64,000 nucleotides of DNA from assembly GCA_014841595.1 (NCBI GenBank), contig JACYUE010000001.1, forward strand, positions 2,530,996 through 2,594,995, read 5' to 3'. The notes under the pieces are model-generated. The model was not told the DNA's origin and did no database searches. It saw only the letters and a list, made by a program, of their open reading frames with translations. This stretch comes from Oxalobacteraceae sp. CFBP 8761. GTDB lineage: Bacteria > Pseudomonadota > Gammaproteobacteria > Burkholderiales > Burkholderiaceae_D. A program made the position numbers and the translations under genes. The first letter of the stretch is position 1. Every line of letters starts with the position of its first letter. Of the stretch, positions 36,058 through 43,467 are shown in pieces.

Positions 36058-37503
36058 ATGGGCCGGTTGTTCTGGAAGTTCTTCCTGTGCATCCTGCTGG
36101 CGCAGGTGGCCGCAACCATCGGCGTGGGCGGCGTGTTCTGGCTGCGCGATCAGGCGCGCCAGCGCGCCACGCCCGTGCTCGACAGCGGCCCACCGGCAGC
36201 GATCGCGCTCGACGCCGCCGCCGCCACGCTGCGCCACGGCGGCTTGCCCGCCCTGCGCAGCCTGCTGCCCGACATGCGGCGCCCACAACTGTTCGTGCTC
36301 GACGCGGCGCGCCACGAACTGCTGGGCCGCGCGGTGCCGGCCGAACTGATGCATGCAGTCGAACGTGAACTGCGCGATGGCGCCCAGGCTGGCGACAGTG
36401 CCGTGTGGCGCGGCGCGCGGCGCCTGGTCGGCCCGGGCGGCGAGCAGTACATCGCGTTTGTGTCGCGTGGCTTCGGGCGCCAGATCGGCCGCGACGCCGG
36501 TCGTCAGGACGGGCTGCGCGACGGTATCGGCCCTGATACGCTGACGCCTGGCCTCGGGCCCGGTCCCGGCCCGCGGCGCCGTATCGGCCAAAGCGTCGTG
36601 ATCGGCGCCACCGTGCTGGCCAGCCTGCTGTTCGCGGCGCTGCTGGCCTGGTATTTCTCGCGCCCCATCCGTGCCCTGCGCAGCGCCTTCGAGGCCGCTG
36701 CCGCCGGTGATCTGGCGCCACGCTTCGGTCCCGGCGCCAAGGGCGGCGACGAACTGGTCGACCTGGGCCGCGACTTCGACCGCATGAGCGCACGCCTGCG
36801 CGCGCTGATGGATGGCCAGCGCCGGCTGCTGCACGACGTCTCGCATGAACTGCGCTCGCCGCTGGCGCGGATGCAGGCGGCGCTGGGCCTGGCGCACCAG
36901 CAGCCGGACAAGATCGGCATCACGCTCGAACGCATCGAGCGCGAAAGCAACCGCATGGACAAGCTGATCGGCGAACTCTTGACGCTGTCGCGCCTGGAAG
37001 CGTCGCCCGACGTGCTGCGGCGCGAGCCGGTGGATCTGGTGGAGCTGGTCGATGGTCTTGTCGCCGATGCGCGCTTCGAGGCCGGCCAGGCCCGGGCCGC
37101 CGACGATCACGGCGCGGCACTGCGCGTCGACTTCGACGCCGACGACAGCGTCAACGTCAGCGGCGACCCGGACCTGCTCTGGAGCGCGCTCGAGAACGTG
37201 GTGCGCAATGCAGCCAGACATGGCGCGCCGGGCGGCGTCGTGGCGGTGTCCGTGCGCGCCGTGGATGGCGTGGCACGGGTCGAGGTGTGCGACCGGGGGC
37301 CGGGCATCGCGCCCGAAGATCTTTCCGCGATCTTCCAGCCGTTCTTCCGCTCCGGCGCGTCGCGCACCGGTGTCGACGGGCATGGGCTTGGACTGGCCAT
37401 TGCGCAGCGCGTGGTGCAGGCACATGACGGCGAGATCGTGGTGGCCAATCGCGATGGCGGGGGCTTGCAGGTGACGATCACGCTGCCTGCGGCCGGACGA
37501 TGA
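36058..37503 (+). CDS. Sensor histidine kinase, CpxA-like
   Basis: Inner-membrane kinase of 481 residues. Helix 1 (FLCILLAQVAATIGVGGVFWL), a periplasmic sensor of ~130 residues, helix 2 (VVIGATVLASLLFAALLAWYF), HAMP (RPIRALRSAFEAAAAGDLAP), dimerisation/phosphoacceptor His263 in DVSHELRSPLARMQ, then the ATPase with ENVVRNAARHG, CDRGPGIAPED and GHGLGLAIAQRVV. The ribosome-binding site AAGGAG overlaps the end of the regulator gene. The periplasmic part has no recognised ligand domain, as in CpxA. Confidence 0.93.
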   Translation: MGRLFWKFFLCILLAQVAATIGVGGVFWLRDQARQRATPVLDSGPPAAIALDAAAATLRHGGLPALRSLLPDMRRPQLFVLDAARHELLGRAVPAELMHAVERELRDGAQAGDSAVWRGARRLVGPGGEQYIAFVSRGFGRQIGRDAGRQDGLRDGIGPDTLTPGLGPGPGPRRRIGQSVVIGATVLASLLFAALLAWYFSRPIRALRSAFEAAAAGDLAPRFGPGAKGGDELVDLGRDFDRMSARLRALMDGQRRLLHDVSHELRSPLARMQAALGLAHQQPDKIGITLERIERESNRMDKLIGELLTLSRLEASPDVLRREPVDLVELVDGLVADARFEAGQARAADDHGAALRVDFDADDSVNVSGDPDLLWSALENVVRNAARHGAPGGVVAVSVRAVDGVARVEVCDRGPGIAPEDLSAIFQPFFRSGASRTGVDGHGLGLAIAQRVVQAHDGEIVVANRDGGGLQVTITLPAAGR

Positions 37504-37513
37504 CGTCTGCGGC

Positions 37514-39865
37514 TCAACGCCCGTACCAATAGCGGGCGTGGGTCGCACGGTAGGTTGCCACTTCCAGGCTGGCCCCGAACGCCAGCGTGACGGCGCCCCG
37601 CTCATCGGTGCGAATGCGCTCGATGCCCATGGCGCCATAGCGCCCGTAGATGAGCTTTTGCGGGTGGCGATACCGATTGCGATGACCTACCTGGAAAATC
37701 CCGACTGTCGGCGCCACCGCTTGCAGGAACGCTGCGCTCGACGAGGTGCCGCTGCCATGGTGCGGCGCCAGCAGCACGTCGGCGCGCAGACGGTCAGCGT
37801 CAGTGTCCAGCAGCGCGGCTTCCTGTGCCGCTTCGATATCGCCGGCCAGCAGGATCGCCTTGCCGCCCGCGCTGATGCGCAGCACGCAACTGCGCGCATT
37901 GCTTTTCAGGCGCGGGTTGGCGTAGCTGGCGCTATCTGGCGCGAGCATCTCGAAGCGCACGCCGTCCCAGTGCCAGGCCTGGCCGGCGCTGCAGCGGGCC
38001 GGGTGCGTGGCCTTGCCGAGCAGCCGGTGGTCATCGGGCAGTGACGAGATCAACTGCCCTACCCGCACGGTCTGCAACACTGCCTCGGCGCCGCCGATGT
38101 GATCGAGGTCGCTGTGAGAAATCACCAGTGCATCGAGCCGGCCGATGCCCCGGCCGCGCAGGTAAGGCAGGATCACGCGCGTGGCGCCGCTTGCGCCGGG
38201 CGCGTACAGCGGGCCGGTATCGTATAGCAGGCGATGGTGCTGCGTTTCGACCAGCAGGGCCATGCCCTGGCCGACATCAAACGCCGTGATGTCGAACCGC
38301 CCTGCCGCTGGCGCGGCCGGCATGTGGGTCAGCAGCGGCGTCCACGCGGCCAGGCCCGCCCAGCGCTGTGGCCACCCGCGCGGCGCCAGCATCCATGCGG
38401 TGCCGGCCAGGGCCAGCACGAGGATCCACGGTGTTGGCGCGGGCGCGGTCCATACGGCCAGTGCGGGCGCGGACATCCACGTCAGGGGCCACACCAGTAC
38501 GACGATCGCCAGGTGCGCGCTGCCCAGCACCAGATCGGCCAGCGGCGACGGCAGCACGCTGCCGGCCAACGCCAGCGGCGTGACGAACAGGCTGATGACG
38601 GGAATCGCCACCGCGTTGGCGAGGGGGCTGACCAGCGACACCTGCCCGAACAGCAGCAGCGTAAGCGGCGCCAGGCCCAGCGTGACGGCCCATTGGGTGC
38701 GCGCCGCCACCACGAGACCGGCGCGCCAGCCGCGCGTGGACGTACCCAGGCGGCCACTGCACGCATACAGGATCGCCGCCACCGCCCCGAACGACAGCCA
38801 GAAACCCGGCCACAGCATCGCCCATGGATCGCGCAGCACGGCCACGCCCAGCGCCAGGCACAGCACGTGTGACATCGAGGTGATGCGCCCGCACCACAGC
38901 GCGAGCGCGACCACCGCCAGCATGTAGAAAGTGCGCTGGGCCGGCACGCCGAAGCCTGCCAGCAGCACGTACAGCAGCGCTACCAGGGCGCCCGCCAGCG
39001 CGGCCGCCTTCTGGGCGGGAAGGTGCAATGGCAGGTTCGCACCGGTGAACAGTGAGCAGCGCCACAGCCACGACGTCGCCCACGCAGCCAGGCCCGCCAG
39101 CATCGTGATGTGCAGGCCGGAGATCGAGACGAGGTGGCTGATCCCGGTGCGGTTGAACACGTCCCACGACGCCTGGTCGATACCACGCTGGTCACCGATC
39201 ACCAGCGCAACGATCACGCCCGCATACGGCTTGCCGTTCAGGACCGCCAGGATGCGGCTGCGTAGCCAGCCCCGAGCCCGCTCCAGCGCATAACCGGCGT
39301 CCGGCGTCCATGCCGCCAGGCGGGCATTGCGCGGGCCGGCCGGGCGCACGTAGCCCGTCGCGCGGACGCCCTGTTCCAGCAACCATGCCTCGTAATCGAA
39401 GCCGTGCGGATTGGCGTTGCCGTGCGGGCGCTGCAGGCGCACGACAAGGCGCCAGCGTTCGCCCGGCTGCACGAACGCCGGATCGGCGGCGCTCGCGCTG
39501 TACCAGGACAGGATGATTTTGGGCGGCACGGTCGCACCGGGCGTGTCGACGTGCGCGACGTCGAACTGGAAACGCACGCCACCGTCGAAGCGATGCGGCA
39601 GGCTCGCGATGACGCCGGTCACGGCGATCTCGCGGCCTTCGTCCGCAAGCGGCAATGCGTCGCCCAGCGCAGTGTGGGCAAGGACGGCTGCCCAGCAGGC
39701 GCCGAGCAGCAGGCCGGCAATCAGCTTGCGGGGGAAGCCGCGCAGGATCACGCAAACGACGATGGCAGTGGCCAAGCAGGCTGCGAGGCTGGCTGGTTCC
39801 GGCAATGCGGGCCGGGTCTGGAGCCAGGCAGCGCCTGCGGTGAAGGCAAGGATGGCGCTGCGCAT
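37514..39865 (-). CDS. comEC: ComEC/Rec2 DNA uptake channel
   Basis: Competence protein of 783 residues that carries single-stranded DNA across the inner membrane. Order: N-terminal helices and DUF4131/OB-like region (residues ~1-210), Competence domain with ISGLHITMLAGLAAW and several helices (~210-500), and a C-terminal metallo-beta-lactamase domain (FDVGQGMALLVETQHHRLLYDTG, VISHSDLDHIGGAEAV, LLAPHHGSGTS). It converges with the sensor-kinase gene ten bases away. A possible 41-codon gene with a strong ribosome-binding site lies 21 bases upstream. No other competence gene is in the window. Confidence 0.94.
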   Translation of the reverse strand: MRSAILAFTAGAAWLQTRPALPEPASLAACLATAIVVCVILRGFPRKLIAGLLLGACWAAVLAHTALGDALPLADEGREIAVTGVIASLPHRFDGGVRFQFDVAHVDTPGATVPPKIILSWYSASAADPAFVQPGERWRLVVRLQRPHGNANPHGFDYEAWLLEQGVRATGYVRPAGPRNARLAAWTPDAGYALERARGWLRSRILAVLNGKPYAGVIVALVIGDQRGIDQASWDVFNRTGISHLVSISGLHITMLAGLAAWATSWLWRCSLFTGANLPLHLPAQKAAALAGALVALLYVLLAGFGVPAQRTFYMLAVVALALWCGRITSMSHVLCLALGVAVLRDPWAMLWPGFWLSFGAVAAILYACSGRLGTSTRGWRAGLVVAARTQWAVTLGLAPLTLLLFGQVSLVSPLANAVAIPVISLFVTPLALAGSVLPSPLADLVLGSAHLAIVVLVWPLTWMSAPALAVWTAPAPTPWILVLALAGTAWMLAPRGWPQRWAGLAAWTPLLTHMPAAPAAGRFDITAFDVGQGMALLVETQHHRLLYDTGPLYAPGASGATRVILPYLRGRGIGRLDALVISHSDLDHIGGAEAVLQTVRVGQLISSLPDDHRLLGKATHPARCSAGQAWHWDGVRFEMLAPDSASYANPRLKSNARSCVLRISAGGKAILLAGDIEAAQEAALLDTDADRLRADVLLAPHHGSGTSSSAAFLQAVAPTVGIFQVGHRNRYRHPQKLIYGRYGAMGIERIRTDERGAVTLAFGASLEVATYRATHARYWYGR

Positions 39866-39886
39866 GGGTTAGAGAACAAGCGTCGG

Positions 39887-40012
39887 TCAGGCGGCCGGGC
39901 GGCTGACGCCCGACTTGCGCCCGATCGCCATTGCAGCGACGATGAACCTGGCCGTCGCCACGGCGGTCGGGCGGACCATCCAGTCTTTCTGGCGCGTCAC
40001 CGGGTCGTCCAT
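39887..40012 (-). CDS. Possible small protein (41 residues) upstream of comEC
   Basis: ATG at 40012 preceded by AAGGAG with five bases spacing, one of the best ribosome-binding sites in the window. The predicted peptide starts MDDPVTRQKDWMVRPTAVA and continues with a weakly hydrophobic middle and basic end (GRKSGVSRPAA). It lies 54 bases after the immunity-protein stop and 21 bases before comEC, so it would be co-transcribed. I recognise no family. It could also be a leader peptide for comEC, whose own ribosome-binding site is poor. Confidence 0.4.
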   Translation of the reverse strand: MDDPVTRQKDWMVRPTAVATARFIVAAMAIGRKSGVSRPAA

Positions 40013-40066
40013 GACATCTCCTTCGTGTTTCCGCGTCAAGCGGCTGTCCGGATCGGATCGATGCAC

Positions 40067-41761
40067 TCAAGGCTCGCTTGCAATCCGCACCAGTGTCCAG
40101 CTGCTGTGCCGGCGGACGCGTTGTGCGAACGATGCACGTGGCAGCTGGCTGCCGGCGGCAAACCAGCGCGTGCCATCGAGCGCCTCGCTGTCGTCACAGC
40201 GCCACCATCCGCTGGCCGGGCAGGCTGCACTGCTTTGCGCGACGCTGCCGATCAGGGCGTCGTCGTGGGGCATGATGTCCGGGTCTGGCGTAAGGCCGGA
40301 CGCAAGATCAGGCGCAATGACGGGGGCAAGGTCAGGCTCAAAGGCGGGGGCGAGACTGCTTGCATGACCCGGGATGGCTAACCCGGTCTCAGCAGGCGCT
40401 GGCATGATCTGAACCGGGGCACGGGGACGGTGGCGCTTGTCCGCCAGACGCCACCGGGTCAGGCTTCGGCTTTCATAGCTCGGCTGCAAACCCCTGACCC
40501 GCTGCCAGACGGTTGGTTGCGGCAGCAGCAGCGCTTGCGGCATGCGCTTGCCTTCGGCGATGAACTGGCGTTGCCCGTTGTAGACACGCACGCGGGCGTT
40601 GACCTCGGTACACTGCCACCAGCCCGTGTGCGGACAACTGTCACCGGCGAGCGCGATGGCGCCGAGCGCAGTGGCCGGCGCTTCGACAGCCGCTGGCGCC
40701 TGGATTGCGGTCGGCCGCAGCCGGAGACTGCCGGCGATCCGGTCCCACAGATCGATCAGCGCCCCCTCGGACAACGTCGACTGCACCGGCTTGCCGCCAC
40801 TGGCCGGATTGGTGCCGGCGGCCAGTTCCAGTGTCATGAACGGCATGTTGACATCCGCCTGGCGCCCGGGCATTTCCCACTGAAACGAATAGCCGGTCGT
40901 GAAATTGGGTTCGCGCACCCGCATGACCAGTTCGTCGCCGTCAAGGCCATTGATGGCGCGCGCCGCTTCACGCAGATGCGAGAACGCAAGCTGCATGAAC
41001 AGCGGACGGCGGTCGACCGTGATCGCATGCCGTTCGAGCAGGCGCGGGGCGGGCGTCACCCCTGCCATCGACGAGAGCACGATACTCACGTCAGGATGGC
41101 CCGGCAGGCCGGCGAACAGCACGACGCTTTCCGTGTCCGCGTCGTCGTACGGATCGAGCACGATGGCATGGTCAAGACAAAACCCCGGCTCGCGCGGTAT
41201 CTCGCCGGGCTGCATCGCGCGAAACCGGCGCAGCACGCGTGCCAGTCCGTCCCCGCTGCCCGGCGCCATGCCCTGCGCCTGCGCGTCGATGCTGACGTGG
41301 GGTAGTCTCAACAGGCCAAGCACGTCCACGTCTTCAATCGCCACGACATGACCGTTTTCGATGGTCTGGGCCGGGCGCCGGTTGTGTACGAACACCTTGC
41401 CCTGCCCCGTCGCAGACAGCAAGTCCTTCGCCGACTCCAGCTTGCCGTACTCGTCTTTCCCGTCAAGCAGCGTGTTTTCCAGTGCGCCAAGACGTTCCGT
41501 GAAGTCGTCGTCCGTTTCACGATCGGTGCTGACAACGTCGTAACCGCCGACGAAGCCACGTCGCAGACGCACCGTCGCCTCGGCGGGAAGGTCGATCAGG
41601 AAACGGCCCACGCAGACGGTCTTCATCGTGCCGGTCATCTTTGCCACCTTTTGCCTATCCTCGTCGGTCTGGAACGAGTTCGCGAGAAAGGACACCAGCG
41701 TCAGGGCTGACGCCATCGCTATACCGACCCAACGCACATGGCGGCTCTTCAGCCGCTTCAT
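40067..41761 (-). CDS. Tli4-like T6SS immunity protein with duplicated CPxxGWWxC module
   Basis: 564-residue exported protein with an N-terminal membrane/signal helix (WVGIAMASALTLVSFLA). The segment TVCVGRFLIDLPAEATVRLR at ~48-67 and the ~300-residue body match the Tli4 family, immunity to phospholipase effectors. The C-terminal part has two copies of a small domain: Cys376 (CPHTGWWQC, to ~441) and Cys514 (CPASGWWRC, to the end). Each has C-P-x-x-G-W-W-x-C, a G.R.F.A.G segment and a (M/L)P(Q/R)A turn. A Pro/Ala-rich linker separates them. It overlaps the lipase-effector gene by four bases, so toxin and immunity are coupled. The exported signal fits a toxin acting in the periplasm. Confidence 0.82.
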   Translation of the reverse strand: MKRLKSRHVRWVGIAMASALTLVSFLANSFQTDEDRQKVAKMTGTMKTVCVGRFLIDLPAEATVRLRRGFVGGYDVVSTDRETDDDFTERLGALENTLLDGKDEYGKLESAKDLLSATGQGKVFVHNRRPAQTIENGHVVAIEDVDVLGLLRLPHVSIDAQAQGMAPGSGDGLARVLRRFRAMQPGEIPREPGFCLDHAIVLDPYDDADTESVVLFAGLPGHPDVSIVLSSMAGVTPAPRLLERHAITVDRRPLFMQLAFSHLREAARAINGLDGDELVMRVREPNFTTGYSFQWEMPGRQADVNMPFMTLELAAGTNPASGGKPVQSTLSEGALIDLWDRIAGSLRLRPTAIQAPAAVEAPATALGAIALAGDSCPHTGWWQCTEVNARVRVYNGQRQFIAEGKRMPQALLLPQPTVWQRVRGLQPSYESRSLTRWRLADKRHRPRAPVQIMPAPAETGLAIPGHASSLAPAFEPDLAPVIAPDLASGLTPDPDIMPHDDALIGSVAQSSAACPASGWWRCDDSEALDGTRWFAAGSQLPRASFAQRVRRHSSWTLVRIASEP

Positions 41762-43467
41762 CGGACTTCCTGAACGATCTTGACGATGAGATGGCGCGTC
41801 AGCAGCAGCATGTCTTCGTGCTGGAAACTGTCCTGGTGCCGAAAACCCGTTGGTGAGAACGCTCCGCGCACGTGCGCTGCCGCCCCTGCGCCGGATTGCA
41901 GCGGCACGGTTTCATCGCCTTGTTCGTCCTGCGGCCACAAGACAAAGCGCAGCCGGACACCGTTCGCGGTTTCCACCTCGCGCGTGTCGGCACTGCCTTT
42001 CCCACCATCGGCGACCAGCTTTGCCGCCCGCACGTTGGCGGTCGTGAGCACGGCTGGCGACGTCGAGGGCATGCGCGCCACCCAGCGAATCTTGCCATAC
42101 GCTTTCAGCGTTTTGTCCGCGCCGTAAAAAGCGTAGGAGTGGCGGTGATAGTACGGCGTGCTCTTGCCGCCCTTCCCTTCGACGCCCAGAACCTGGCGAT
42201 GAAAGCGCTCCGCCTCGTTGATTGCATCGAGAATTTTCTTGACCGGCCCCCCATGCAGCTTGGCGTAGCGCTGCGCCGGGTCCGCCAACGCCGGGTCGAT
42301 CATCCGGTGCCACGACGTCATGTCCCGATACATATCGTAGGGATTGCCATCCGGTAGCGACACCATGTCGCGCAGATCCTCGTGCGCGTTCACGCCACGC
42401 AACGTTTTGATCACCAGCCACGGCGCCGGATAAAGATGATTCGGCAGCAGTTGCAGCAGGCCGGGCGCCACCGCCATCACCGGCATCGTCTTGGCGCTCG
42501 TGTCGCCGGCGATATCGGCGAACCCGGACGCCGCAAAATTGGCCAGTGGCCCGTTGGTAAAGTTGCCTGCCTCGGTGCCGCAGGCCATGCGCCGGTACGC
42601 AACCGGGGCGCCCAGCGCCGGCATCACGGCGTGCACGATGCCGGCGATGTCCGAGGCGCCGCCTGCCCCTTCGCTCAGGCGTGCGCAGGCACGCGCGACC
42701 AGTCCGCCCATCGAGTGGGTCACCAGGATCACGTGGCGGCATGCATGCTTGCGGTTGGTCCAGAAGGCGCGTATCCCGTCGATCCGTGCGCGCAGGCGTT
42801 TTGCCGCGACGTCGCACGACGCCAGCCAGTTGTAGCCGAAGGCATAGACCGGATACTGGTAGCCGGCGTAGTGTTCGAGTTCGGCTTCGGTGACATGCTC
42901 GATCTGCCGCACGCCCCAGCGTTCGGGGTCGCACTGCATCACCCGCTTCCAGTGCAGGCGCACCAGGCGCGCCCCCTGGGGCGAGAGCTGGAACGTCTTG
43001 TCCAGGTTGCGTTGCAGGTCGACCAGCAGCGCGCCGTACGAGTCGGCGTGGATTTCTCCCCAGCCCCGCTCGCGCATGACGTCCGGCTCCAGGCCGCAGA
43101 GCGGGAAGTCGAGTTCGCCGTCAGGATCCACCTCGAGGATGGCGGGATCGAGGATGCGCTGGCGCAGTGCAGGCGCGCGTGTTTCCCATACGTCGGCCTC
43201 GCGGTATTTGCCGGCGAGGTGATTCGGTGGGCGCCATGCGGGCTCGCCCGCGCGCAGCGCGTCGTCGTCACGCTTGTTCAAACTGGCACGCGCCCGCAGG
43301 TTCGAGCCCATGCTGCCGGGAACGAAAATGACGGGAATGACCTTGCGCGATCCGATCGTCACGCGCGCGCGCACCTTGAATGCAACTGGCGTGGCGACCG
43401 TGTGGGCCACCAGGCTGCCGTCGCGCTCGACGGTGGGCTGGTGAATGGGCCGGGTCGGCTCGCTCAT
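41758..43467 (-). CDS. T6SS lipase effector (Tle-type alpha/beta hydrolase)
   Basis: 569-residue LCAT-like alpha/beta hydrolase, probably a phospholipase delivered by VgrG. FVPGSMGSNLRAR at 48-60 is the oxyanion region. ILVTHSMGGLVARACARL holds the nucleophile Ser252; the first Gly of GxSxG is Thr250. GDETVP and FRHQDSFQHEDML are candidates for the catalytic Asp and His. No signal peptide, as expected for a T6SS cargo. It is sandwiched between vgrG (four-base overlap) and the Tli4-like immunity gene (four-base overlap), the classic vgrG-tle-tli arrangement. It belongs most likely to the Tle4 group by partner; the subfamily is inferred. Confidence 0.87.
   Translation of the reverse strand: MSEPTRPIHQPTVERDGSLVAHTVATPVAFKVRARVTIGSRKVIPVIFVPGSMGSNLRARASLNKRDDDALRAGEPAWRPPNHLAGKYREADVWETRAPALRQRILDPAILEVDPDGELDFPLCGLEPDVMRERGWGEIHADSYGALLVDLQRNLDKTFQLSPQGARLVRLHWKRVMQCDPERWGVRQIEHVTEAELEHYAGYQYPVYAFGYNWLASCDVAAKRLRARIDGIRAFWTNRKHACRHVILVTHSMGGLVARACARLSEGAGGASDIAGIVHAVMPALGAPVAYRRMACGTEAGNFTNGPLANFAASGFADIAGDTSAKTMPVMAVAPGLLQLLPNHLYPAPWLVIKTLRGVNAHEDLRDMVSLPDGNPYDMYRDMTSWHRMIDPALADPAQRYAKLHGGPVKKILDAINEAERFHRQVLGVEGKGGKSTPYYHRHSYAFYGADKTLKAYGKIRWVARMPSTSPAVLTTANVRAAKLVADGGKGSADTREVETANGVRLRFVLWPQDEQGDETVPLQSGAGAAAHVRGAFSPTGFRHQDSFQHEDMLLLTRHLIVKIVQEVR

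Noticed and set aside
36046..37638. 530-codon leftward frame opposite the histidine kinase
   Set aside because: Low-complexity shadow; the plus strand has complete kinase motifs.
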